The notes under the pieces are model-generated. The model was not told where the DNA came from. It worked only from the letters and a program-made list of their open reading frames with translations, and ran no database searches. From NCBI GenBank assembly GCA_016930435.1, contig JAFGGQ010000033.1, positions 1 to 8,014 of the forward strand: a DNA stretch of 8,014 nucleotides, written 5' to 3'. Within the stretch, counting starts at the first letter, position 1. Every line of letters starts with the position of its first letter. Shown here one piece after another: positions 1-6,265 of the stretch. The DNA is from a bacterium. Its GTDB lineage: Bacteria; UBP14; UBA6098; JAFGQG01. The position numbers were made by a program, and so were the translations under genes.

Positions 1-63
1 AAAAATGCAAATTTTATTCCGAAGTTTATATTCTAATAACCTGTTTTTCGATATTTCAGGCAT

Positions 64-69
64 TATAGT
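64..69 (+). promoter_or_regulatory. Weak candidate -10 box for the orphan lipoprotein gene
   Basis: TATAGT matches five of six bases of the sigma-70 -10 consensus and lies about 60 nt upstream of the TTG start at 129. The hexamer 17 nt further upstream (CTGTTT, 41-46) is a poor -35. The surrounding 128 bases are AT-rich and contain no other gene. This is a weak call on base composition and one hexamer only. Confidence 0.2.
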
Positions 70-128
70 TAATTTCAACTGCATTAAACGGGACTATTAC
101 AGAGAACAAAAATAAAGGGATCTTTAAT

Positions 129-989
129 TTGAATAATAACCGGAAAATACTCCTATTTGTTATAATGGGGCTGGTTGGGCTGTTGGTAAGCTGTAAACCA
201 ACCTACAGGCTCATTGATTTCGAGGTGGACCAGGGCAAGGATTACGGGTATATCTTCGATCTGGTAAAGGATGAACCGGGTGAACCCCATATATTGACCG
301 GGTATTTAGCTTATTATGAGGTCTATCCCGCAATCAGGTCATACTGGAACCACTACGCCCTGGCGCACGGTCAGCAATGGCTGGCAATGTACCTGGTGCC
401 CGACAGGGAGAGCAGCGCAAAGGTCAAAAGCTTCTATTCCATTAAGGACACAATAAGAATGGAGCTCGAACAATTGGAACTGATGTTCAATACGCGAAGA
501 AAGGTAGCCGGAGAACCCGAAGCGCTTATCGCTATCAACATTAATCGCTCCGGACTGGCCTCCCTTGGCATACTCCAGCACTACCTGAGCGACAGCTGTG
601 AAAAGCTCCGCTATAAATACACGGAGGGATTTGATTACGAGGGCATTATTTTTGCCGTTCTGGATAGCGCGGGGTGGGAGATTTTGAATTATCATCGTCC
701 ACCCGCTTCGGAGATTATCCTGGCTCAATACCAGTGCCCTACTGCGGAAGCGGAATCTCTCATTGACGCAATGGCCCGGCTACCGGTGATAACCATACAG
801 GGCAGTTATCAGGAACCAGACCGGTTTGCCATTGCCAAAAGGCACTGGCCACTCATCAAGAGCTGGGTAGCTGAAAAATTCTTCGCAATAAAAATGATCT
901 TTATGGAAGACCTGCTGGACCCAACCGTTAAACCGAACCACCCGGAACCCTGGTTACACCCTGAAGATTCAATATATAAGCACCTGTAA
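129..989 (+). CDS. Predicted lipoprotein of unknown function, TTG start
   Basis: This gene encodes a 286-aa protein that I do not recognise. Residues 7-20 are a hydrophobic signal segment, followed by a lipobox L19-V20-S21-C22, so the mature protein should be lipid-anchored at Cys22. The start is TTG at 129, chosen because AAAGGGA (114-120) sits 8 nt upstream. The first in-frame ATG (codon 13) would delete most of the signal peptide. The mature part has no obvious repeats, is rich in aromatic and charged residues, and contains two further cysteines (C157, C203). Residues 100-125 are probably helical. The stretch after about 262 is proline- and histidine-rich. The gene stands alone: it is convergent with the leftward receptor operon and ends about 30 nt before a hairpin terminator. 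Lipoprotein status is well supported; function is open. Confidence 0.8.
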   Translation: MNNNRKILLFVIMGLVGLLVSCKPTYRLIDFEVDQGKDYGYIFDLVKDEPGEPHILTGYLAYYEVYPAIRSYWNHYALAHGQQWLAMYLVPDRESSAKVKSFYSIKDTIRMELEQLELMFNTRRKVAGEPEALIAININRSGLASLGILQHYLSDSCEKLRYKYTEGFDYEGIIFAVLDSAGWEILNYHRPPASEIILAQYQCPTAEAESLIDAMARLPVITIQGSYQEPDRFAIAKRHWPLIKSWVAEKFFAIKMIFMEDLLDPTVKPNHPEPWLHPEDSIYKHL

Positions 990-1016
990 AAATTGGCTGT
1001 ATAAAAGAATTTAGGC

Positions 1017-1069
1017 AAAAAAAACCCGGGAAACCCCTCTCGAGGCCTCCCGGGAAAATTTGTTCTTTT
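1017..1069 (-). terminator. Rho-independent terminator, strong leftward and possibly bidirectional
   Basis: A perfect 7-bp inverted repeat, CCCGGGA (1025-1031) and TCCCGGG (1048-1054), encloses a 16-nt loop. On the minus strand the hairpin is followed by eight Ts (complement of A1017-1024), which is a textbook terminator for the beta-helix lipoprotein gene ending at 1087. On the plus strand it is followed by a looser T-rich tract (1059-1069), so it may also stop transcription of the lipoprotein gene ending at 989. Its place between two convergent genes fits dual use. Confidence 0.85.
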
Positions 1070-1086
1070 CTATAAACTTACATTTT

Positions 1087-2367
1087 TTAGTGTTCGGAAG
1101 TAGTCCATCCCTGGGTCCAGTCATTGCTGGGGTCCACTCCCCCGATAAAATCCACATCGGTAAAAAATCCATCATTAGGTGGATCAGCAACGGTATGGGT
1201 CAATGCTGCGTTCTGGGGCCGGAAATCAGGGGCATTCTTGTCGTAGGGGTCAATCACCGGACTCTGAGTAGCCTCAAGGTTATGGCTCATTGTGTTCAGG
1301 GCAAAATTTTCTTCGTCAAAGCCATCATCATCATTAATGAAGTTAGCTCCGTTACCGTAGAAGATGCAGTTATCAATGATCAGGTTACCGGCCTCTACAT
1401 TCAGGAAGGTTTGTTCATGGTCGATATCCAGACCATGCTCATAAAAACCCATAATTATGCCATTATAGAGCTTGCCCTTGCTCCCTTCCCGGACCAACAT
1501 TCCAATGTCACTTTCAGGGCCAGCAGGATCACCTATCAGGGTAAAATTATAGATAGTAGGATTGGAATAAGGTTCGGCGGTATTATCTTCACCGCTGTTA
1601 TCGAATTCAAAACCCTGATCGGCATCATCACCGTACTGCTGGGCTACAATAAACTGGGCTTTGCCCTGCCATCCGTCAGTATAATCAAAACAATCATCCG
1701 CAATCCCGGTAAGCAGGGCGTATTTGATGTTGCAAGTGCCCCCAAAGAATTCGATTCCGTCGTCCTTGTTCATGTGAACCTGGATATGGTCCACCGTTGT
1801 TCCCCGACCTACACCCTGGAAAGCAATACCATTCAACTCGTTATCCGGGCTGATCTCGCGACCGGCATATTCCACTCTTACATACTGAAGTACACCGGAA
1901 TTATCATTAGGATCGCTGCCGCCATAATAACCCGTTCCACCTTCGCCATAAGCTTCATCGCCGGTATTCAAGGGAGCATTACCATTAATGATCAAGCCGC
2001 CCCAGTTCCCGCGCCCCCGCTCACCCTCAGCACGGTCACTCGTCATGATAATGGGATCGGTGGCAGTACCCTGAGCCATGATCCTGGAATTCCTTCTGAC
2101 CACCAACATTCCCCAGGTAGAAGATTCGCCGTAAATCTTGGTACCCGCCTCGATGGTTAAAATGGTTTCATCTACATCATTACCTACAAACACTCCACCC
2201 CTGAGCAGATATTCATTATCAGCAGTCCAGGTGGTATTTCCAGTTATGACACCGGATACTGTAACAACCTCATCTGAAGGACCTGTCCCGTTATTACTAT
2301 CACTGCAGCCAGTGATCAGCAGCCCTGTTGACAGTCCAAAGAGTAGTATAACTCTCAGCATCTTCAT
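1087..2367 (-). CDS. Right-handed beta-helix lipoprotein, likely partner of the adjacent TonB-dependent receptor
   Basis: The product is 426 aa with a signal peptide and lipobox I18-T19-G20-C21, so it is a lipid-anchored envelope protein. From about residue 35 it shows the stacked short beta-strand pattern of a right-handed parallel beta-helix: TWTADNEYLLRGGVFV (46-61), TIEAGTKIYG (71-80), and GNWGGLIINGNAPL (120-133). Later turns include RVEYAG (164-169), DGIEFFGG (203-210), DDCFDYTDGW (224-233) and GLDIDHEQT (312-320). The acidic loops suggest bound calcium, by inference. The C-terminus ends in a DWTQGW motif (416-421). As I recall, such proteins are commonly encoded next to TonB-dependent receptors in Bacteroidota and marine proteobacteria and often carry misleading automatic names. 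AAAGGAG (2374-2380) lies 6 nt before the ATG. The gene follows the receptor gene on the same strand after a 118-nt gap and probably shares its transcript. The transported substrate is unknown. Confidence 0.85.
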   Translation of the reverse strand: MKMLRVILLFGLSTGLLITGCSDSNNGTGPSDEVVTVSGVITGNTTWTADNEYLLRGGVFVGNDVDETILTIEAGTKIYGESSTWGMLVVRRNSRIMAQGTATDPIIMTSDRAEGERGRGNWGGLIINGNAPLNTGDEAYGEGGTGYYGGSDPNDNSGVLQYVRVEYAGREISPDNELNGIAFQGVGRGTTVDHIQVHMNKDDGIEFFGGTCNIKYALLTGIADDCFDYTDGWQGKAQFIVAQQYGDDADQGFEFDNSGEDNTAEPYSNPTIYNFTLIGDPAGPESDIGMLVREGSKGKLYNGIIMGFYEHGLDIDHEQTFLNVEAGNLIIDNCIFYGNGANFINDDDGFDEENFALNTMSHNLEATQSPVIDPYDKNAPDFRPQNAALTHTVADPPNDGFFTDVDFIGGVDPSNDWTQGWTTSEH

Positions 2368-2388
2368 TTGAAACTCCTTTTTAGATAG

Positions 2389-2466
2389 TTAAAACTTATA
2401 GCGCTTTGGTTTTTTTGTTCTAACAGCTTCCGGACTTTTTAATGGCCACACCTCCTTTCCTCCCAT
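2389..2466 (-). CDS. Possible 25-aa basic peptide between receptor and lipoprotein genes
   Basis: In the 118-nt gap between the two leftward genes, an ATG at 2466 opens a 25-codon frame beginning MGGKEVWPLKSPEAV and ending KKPKRYKF. It is preceded by AAAGGG (2473-2478) at a 6-nt spacing, as good as the other ribosome-binding sites here. The peptide has eight Lys/Arg against two Glu and no hydrophobic segment, so it would be cytoplasmic and cationic. It starts 20 nt after the receptor stop codon. A very good internal SD-like run (AAGGAGGTG) lies within it but has no well-spaced start of its own. It could equally be untranslated spacer, since an open frame this short is expected by chance. Confidence 0.22.
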   Translation of the reverse strand: MGGKEVWPLKSPEAVRTKKPKRYKF

Positions 2467-2485
2467 CAAGAGCCCTTTTACTTTT

Positions 2486-5251
2486 TCAATATATTGAATA
2501 TGATAATCCCAGAGAAAACGATAAGCCCTTCTTATAATGTCTTTGCAGAGCATCACCCTGTGTAAATTCAACTTCAGGATCTAACAGATTTTTTGCACTG
2601 AATTTCAGTTTTGCTTTGCCCAGTAATGCTTGTGATAGAGTGAAATCCAAATGCGGCACAGATTCTTCATAGATATCCGGAGTGCCTGCTATACCCACTT
2701 CAGAGATCAACCTGCCGGTTATATTAAATGCCAGGGATAAGTTAGTACCATACTTCTGATTTGAATATTCGAGCATTGTATTAAGCACATAAGGCGCCTG
2801 GCCCTGGAGAGGTCGGTCTGTGGTGGTTTCCCGGCCACCTTCCTGTAATCTTACCCGGGATCTTATCAGAGCCAGATTCCCGGAAAGTGTAAAATCAGAA
2901 AACAGATGAGTGATAACTCCCAAGCCTTGACGAAGTTCCAGTTCAATACGATAAGCATAAGCATTTTTTGCATTCTGCCAGGAGGAAGTTACTTCTGTAG
3001 CATTGAGGAGGGTTTTTTCAATAGGATTGGTAAAATGCTTGTAGAAAACCGCTAATGAAATGTTTTGAGCTAAACCCGGATACCATTCCCACCGCATATC
3101 ATAATTCTGGATCAGAGCCCTTTTAAGGTCTGGATTCCCTACGACAGCATGGCCCCCGATGTCAGTAAATTCCAAATTAGAAAGTTCCCGGAAGCTCGGT
3201 CTGGAAACGGTTTGAGAGAAACCTGCCCGAAGGTTCATATCTTCGGTTAGGCTATAGTTCAGGTTTACTGCAGGAAGAATATCGTGATTATTTACCTCAC
3301 CAATGACCGGATCGGCGTCGGGGTTGAATAGGTCGAATGTAAATACCTTCTGATAGGAAAATTCATAGCGAGCTCCCCCAACAAACCGTAAATTTCGGAG
3401 GAGGGGCATATCGGCCATCAAATAAGAAGCTACTAATGTTTGTGCAGCTCTGTAATTATCGGTTGACCGGGTATCCTCTTCAAGCTGGAAACCATCAGGC
3501 CCGATGTTTTCGGGCGAAAAGATTGCTTCGGGTTCCTGGTATATATTCACATCATTGAAGTCCTGCGGCTTATACCGGAAGCGACGGGAATCGATCTTCC
3601 TGTTCTTGTATTCAAGATTTATACCGGTCTGAAAGTTTGAAGGCAAAGAAAACCATTGCCTGAACGGAACTTTTAGGTCAGCCCCGAAATCGCCATTATG
3701 ATCGATCAGGCTACTGAAAAAACGGGAACCGCTATTGCTTTCGTCGGCTAAGCGATATTCATTTTCACCCACCCTGGACTCGAAAAGGGTTTCCCGGGTA
3801 TCCGGTTCATACCGTTGCGCTAACGAATAATTGGCTTTCCAATCCAATTCCATATTATCTGAAGAGAGCAAATGTTCTCCGGAGATACCCGTTGACAACA
3901 GGGAGCGCTCCACCCAACTCAGACGAGTACTGATCTCATCCAGATTGTGGTCCCTGTTGGGAAACATACCATAAGACTGCACTTCATCGTCGGCTGAACG
4001 GGTATAAGTAGTCCGCCAGTTTAGTTTGTGAAGGGGGGAAACCTTAAGGGAAGTATTAAAGATCCCCCCCCAGAGGACATGGAATTCGGAAATTTGATAA
4101 TCTTCATAATGATGACGGGCTTCCAATCCATTCGGCCCCTTTATATAATAAAAACGCTCCTCTTCACGGAAAGAATAACTGTTTTTATAGGTTAATGAGG
4201 CTACGTATCCAAAAGGCCGTTTGAATAGATTAGTATTGTTGCCCACGGATAAACTGTAACTTTGATTCAAAGGGGCTTTTATATCATAAGGCGTCCAAAT
4301 ATTCCTGAAGGATTCACCAAGGGTTTCTAATTCGGAGGAAGAAAAGCCGCCACCGAACATACCGCCAGGTACGATTTTTTGGTCTTCAGAGGCTTGTTTA
4401 ACCAGGTCCGGGAGGTCCCGAAAACCCTTGCCAAAACCCAAAAAGTCATAAGCGCCGCCCTCATATACCGAGAACTTGTTAAAGGTAGTCTGAGAACTAT
4501 AACCCATAGAAGCATCAAATCTGACATTGAAGCTTTCCGGGAAATCCTTGGTTGTCAGCTGGATACATCCCCCTGAAAAATCCCCGGGTAAATTGGGAGA
4601 AAAGGATTTGGCAACCACCACGTTGTCCAACAGCCCGGAAGGAAAGATATCGAAAGGCACTGCCCTTTTATCCGGCTCCGGACTGGGAAGCGAGGATCGA
4701 TTTAGTTGTGCGGTACTGTACCTTTCATTCAGCCCCCTGACAAAAACATATTTATCACTATCGATGGTTATACCGGTTACCCTTTTCAGGGCATCAGACG
4801 CCTTAGAATCACCACCCGCGGAGATCTGTTCAGATGAAATGCCCGAATTTATGGTTGCCGCCTTTTTCTGCCCGTTTAGCAATCCCTCCACGGAAGACCT
4901 GATCTTTTTTGCGGTTACCGTTATTACATTATGGGTAAGGGCTTCGGGAGTAATACTCAAATCCAGACGGGAAGTATTACCCTCTTTTACTACAACGTCG
5001 GTAACCATAATCCCGGCATATCCGATCCGGCTGGCGACCAGGGTATGATTGCCTGCCGGCACACCGTCGATCCGATAAATCCCATCAAGGTCGGAAGCGT
5101 CCCCGATCTTATATTCTTCCACAACAATATTAACGCCCGGCAGGGGTTCTCCGGTCTCACCATCCAGTACCTTCCCCTCTATCTTGGAGCCCCAGCAGAA
5201 TGAAATCAGCGCCAGAAGAATAAAAACCGCAATAAATAAGCATTTTTTCAT
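2486..5251 (-). CDS. TonB-dependent outer-membrane receptor with carboxypeptidase-regulatory-like N-terminal domain
   Basis: This is a 921-aa outer-membrane active transporter. A signal peptide (about 1-21, ending SFCWG) precedes a carboxypeptidase-regulatory-like Ig-fold domain (about 24-100, with GKVLDGETGEPLPGVNI and DLDGIYRIDGVPAGNH). Next is a TonB-box-like segment NVITVTA (108-114). The plug (about 125-236) contains VRGLNERYST, a PSPEPDKRAVPFDIFPSGLL stretch and NVVVAKSFSPNLPGDFSGG. The beta-barrel fills about 245-921 and ends in an aromatic tail (SLGLSYSIY), as expected for BAM recognition. I placed the start at 5251 because GGAG (5257-5260) sits 5 nt upstream of this MKK. An in-frame ATG 13 codons earlier would add a polar, charged leader before the signal peptide. 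This plug subtype is, as I recall, the one typically paired with beta-helix lipoproteins like the downstream gene. The substrate cannot be read from sequence. Confidence 0.95.
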   Translation of the reverse strand: MKKCLFIAVFILLALISFCWGSKIEGKVLDGETGEPLPGVNIVVEEYKIGDASDLDGIYRIDGVPAGNHTLVASRIGYAGIMVTDVVVKEGNTSRLDLSITPEALTHNVITVTAKKIRSSVEGLLNGQKKAATINSGISSEQISAGGDSKASDALKRVTGITIDSDKYVFVRGLNERYSTAQLNRSSLPSPEPDKRAVPFDIFPSGLLDNVVVAKSFSPNLPGDFSGGCIQLTTKDFPESFNVRFDASMGYSSQTTFNKFSVYEGGAYDFLGFGKGFRDLPDLVKQASEDQKIVPGGMFGGGFSSSELETLGESFRNIWTPYDIKAPLNQSYSLSVGNNTNLFKRPFGYVASLTYKNSYSFREEERFYYIKGPNGLEARHHYEDYQISEFHVLWGGIFNTSLKVSPLHKLNWRTTYTRSADDEVQSYGMFPNRDHNLDEISTRLSWVERSLLSTGISGEHLLSSDNMELDWKANYSLAQRYEPDTRETLFESRVGENEYRLADESNSGSRFFSSLIDHNGDFGADLKVPFRQWFSLPSNFQTGINLEYKNRKIDSRRFRYKPQDFNDVNIYQEPEAIFSPENIGPDGFQLEEDTRSTDNYRAAQTLVASYLMADMPLLRNLRFVGGARYEFSYQKVFTFDLFNPDADPVIGEVNNHDILPAVNLNYSLTEDMNLRAGFSQTVSRPSFRELSNLEFTDIGGHAVVGNPDLKRALIQNYDMRWEWYPGLAQNISLAVFYKHFTNPIEKTLLNATEVTSSWQNAKNAYAYRIELELRQGLGVITHLFSDFTLSGNLALIRSRVRLQEGGRETTTDRPLQGQAPYVLNTMLEYSNQKYGTNLSLAFNITGRLISEVGIAGTPDIYEESVPHLDFTLSQALLGKAKLKFSAKNLLDPEVEFTQGDALQRHYKKGLSFSLGLSYSIY

Positions 5252-5365
5252 TTTTTCTCCATGTCCCTTTGTTCCTGAAAACACACACATTAAAGTTGAA
5301 TCTCTCTAAATCATCCTGATTAACAAAAAATATCTGGGGGGAGAATAAGTGAGGAATGTAAATGC

Positions 5366-5395
5366 AGTATAAGCGGAAAATTAATTTTTAGTTAA
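5366..5395 (-). promoter_or_regulatory. Candidate promoter for the receptor operon
   Basis: Read on the minus strand, TTAACT (5395-5390) and TATACT (5371-5366) are separated by 18 nt and match the sigma-70 -35 and -10 consensus at four and five of six bases. Transcription would begin near 5359, leaving a 5' leader of about 108 nt before the receptor ATG at 5251. No operator is evident. The call rests on hexamer matches alone. Confidence 0.35.
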
Positions 5396-5488
5396 AACCC
5401 ATCCTGCGTATGACAGGAAAATACACTTTGCGGTGATTTATAAACGATATAGGGATGACGTTGAAAAAAAAGTTTTTATTTCTGCTGA

Positions 5489-5540
5489 TTTTTTATTAAA
5501 AAATACTTGACATTCCATTACCGGGTATTTTATTGATTAT
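5489..5540 (+). promoter_or_regulatory. Candidate promoter for the cysteine-peptide/propeller operon
   Basis: A perfect -35 hexamer TTGACA (5507-5512) is directly preceded by an AT-only inverted repeat, TTTTTT-ATT-AAAAAA (5489-5503), which resembles an UP element. The -10 is weak: TTTATT (5529-5534, 16-nt spacer) is the best match. A short palindrome, TACC-G-GGTA (5519-5527), lies in the spacer and could be an operator half-site. A weak -10 behind a perfect -35 would suit an activated or repressed promoter, but that is inference. Confidence 0.4.
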
Positions 5541-5610
5541 TGGGTACTACGAAATTTCTAAGCGAGGCTTATTACTTCCTCTCTAATTGATCTGGATGAT
5601 TTGTCTCTAT

Positions 5611-5645
5611 CAGGAAAGTTGGGTGCTATCCCCTGTTCTTTTTTT
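5611..5645 (+). promoter_or_regulatory. Weak hairpin plus T-run in the leader, possible attenuator
   Basis: In the leader upstream of the first peptide gene, CAGG (5611-5614) can pair with CCTG (5632-5635), and GGG (5621-5623) with part of the CCCC run (5630-5633). A run of seven Ts follows (5639-5645). The stem is interrupted and not very stable, so this is only a possible intrinsic terminator or attenuator ahead of the operon. Confidence 0.2.
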
Positions 5646-5709
5646 GCAGTATCCCGCCAAACAGAGAGAATAACTTAAGAATTCCAAAACCTTAAGCAAA
5701 GGGGGAGTC

Positions 5710-5973
5710 ATGAATGTATTAATAAAATTCAAATTGCCTATCCTGATCCTGCTGCTCTTACTACCACTCGCAATAAACTTGCTGTTTGCCGATTATGAAC
5801 CAACGGACAGGAATGGCTTCAGAATTGTAGAGGGGAATATCGAGACCTGCTATTGCGGACCGTCTATGCAGTGTTTTCCGTGTTATGATAGGGTAGAAGA
5901 TTCCGGATCGGGATGGGATAAATTCCTTGATTTTTTGAGTAAAATATCCCCTATTTTCGAACTATTTAAATGA
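5710..5973 (+). CDS. Small exported cysteine-motif peptide, copy 1
   Basis: This 87-aa product matches no family I can name. Residues 9-27 are strongly hydrophobic and end in LLFA before D28, consistent with a signal peptide or an N-terminal membrane anchor. An acidic linker (28-46) leads to a tight four-cysteine cluster, C47-Y-C49, C55 and C58, reading CYCGPSMQCFPCY. The tail from about 69 (WDKFLDFLSKISPIFELF) should form an amphipathic, aromatic-rich helix. The start at 5710 is preceded by the purine run AAAGGGGGAG (5698-5707). The stop overlaps an upstream ATG of the next gene as ATGA. The next gene encodes a peptide with the same plan, and propeller genes follow. After export the cysteines could form two disulfides or bind a metal. 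Layout recalls NVEALA-type peptides of Bacteroides, but I see no NVEALA sequence. Confidence 0.75.
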   Translation: MNVLIKFKLPILILLLLLPLAINLLFADYEPTDRNGFRIVEGNIETCYCGPSMQCFPCYDRVEDSGSGWDKFLDFLSKISPIFELFK

Positions 5974-5984
5974 AAGGAATTCAA

Positions 5985-6230
5985 ATGAAAAAAAAGCTAA
6001 TTGTTGCTTTCGTTCTGGTTAATTTGTTTCTGGTCTTCTCCTCTGCTTTACTTGGAAAAATGGCCGCGCAGGACAAAGAAGGCTGGTTTGACTGGACCGA
6101 CGATAGTCGAAGCAGCTATATCTGTAGATGTGAAGGCATTGGCTGCAGACCCTGTTGGGGGCAAGAACCCAGTTTTGCCGAAAAGATCGAGAACTTGATC
6201 GGGAAATGGTTTTTTAATAACTATGAATGA
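5985..6230 (+). CDS. Small exported cysteine-motif peptide, copy 2
   Basis: This 81-aa product is a divergent relative of the preceding peptide. A lysine-rich n-region (MKKK) and hydrophobic core (5-23) form a signal peptide, perhaps cleaved after A27-A28. A charged, tryptophan-containing linker (29-46, KEGWFDWTDDSRSS) leads to C47-R-C49, C54 and C57, reading CRCEGIGCRPCW. The tail (FAEKIENLIGKWFF) is again an amphipathic helix. The first two cysteines fall at residues 47 and 49 in both peptides. I chose ATG 5985 because AAAGGA (5973-5978) lies 6 nt upstream. The in-frame ATG at 5970 overlaps the previous stop but has no comparable site. The gene is 11 nt from its upstream partner and 35 nt from the first propeller gene, so all are probably cotranscribed. 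Function is unknown; CxPC recalls the thioredoxin CGPC motif, but the peptide is far too short for that fold. Confidence 0.75.
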   Translation: MKKKLIVAFVLVNLFLVFSSALLGKMAAQDKEGWFDWTDDSRSSYICRCEGIGCRPCWGQEPSFAEKIENLIGKWFFNNYE

Positions 6231-6265
6231 TTTATTTGCGGATTAAATAGCTAACTGGAGTTTTT

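Larger units (their letters stand above)
5252..5709. other. Divergent intergenic region, 458 bases
   Basis: This AT-rich stretch separates the leftward receptor operon from the rightward cysteine-peptide/propeller operon and contains no convincing gene. It holds one candidate sigma-70-like promoter in each direction and an AT-only tract next to the rightward -35. The rightward transcript would have a leader of about 165 nt with weak stem-forming sequences. I do not recognise any known riboswitch, tRNA or small RNA in it. Confidence 0.7.

Noticed and set aside
1060-2160. 366-codon open frame on the plus strand
   Set aside because: It lies antisense to the beta-helix lipoprotein gene, has no ribosome-binding site, and its product lacks domain-like features. 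The minus-strand gene has a signal peptide, lipobox and family pattern.
4527-5048. 173-codon open frame on the plus strand
   Set aside because: It is antisense to the plug region of the TonB-dependent receptor, which is unmistakable on the minus strand.
5252-5290. 13-codon N-terminal extension of the receptor from an upstream in-frame ATG
   Set aside because: It would put a charged, polar leader before the signal peptide. The internal MKK start at 5251 has GGAG at a 5-nt spacing.
5361-5390. Nine-codon frame (MQYKRKINF) preceded by GAGG in the divergent intergenic region
   Set aside because: It is too short and is expected by chance in AT-rich DNA. It also overlaps the leftward promoter candidate and has no rightward promoter in front.
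5970-5984. Upstream ATG start for the second cysteine peptide
   Set aside because: It overlaps the previous stop codon but lacks a separate ribosome-binding site. The ATG at 5985 has AAAGGA at 6 nt and a canonical MKKK signal-peptide start.
6231-6265. Possible terminator between the second peptide and first propeller genes
   Set aside because: ATTTA and TAAAT can pair only weakly and no T-run follows, so the operon is more likely continuous.
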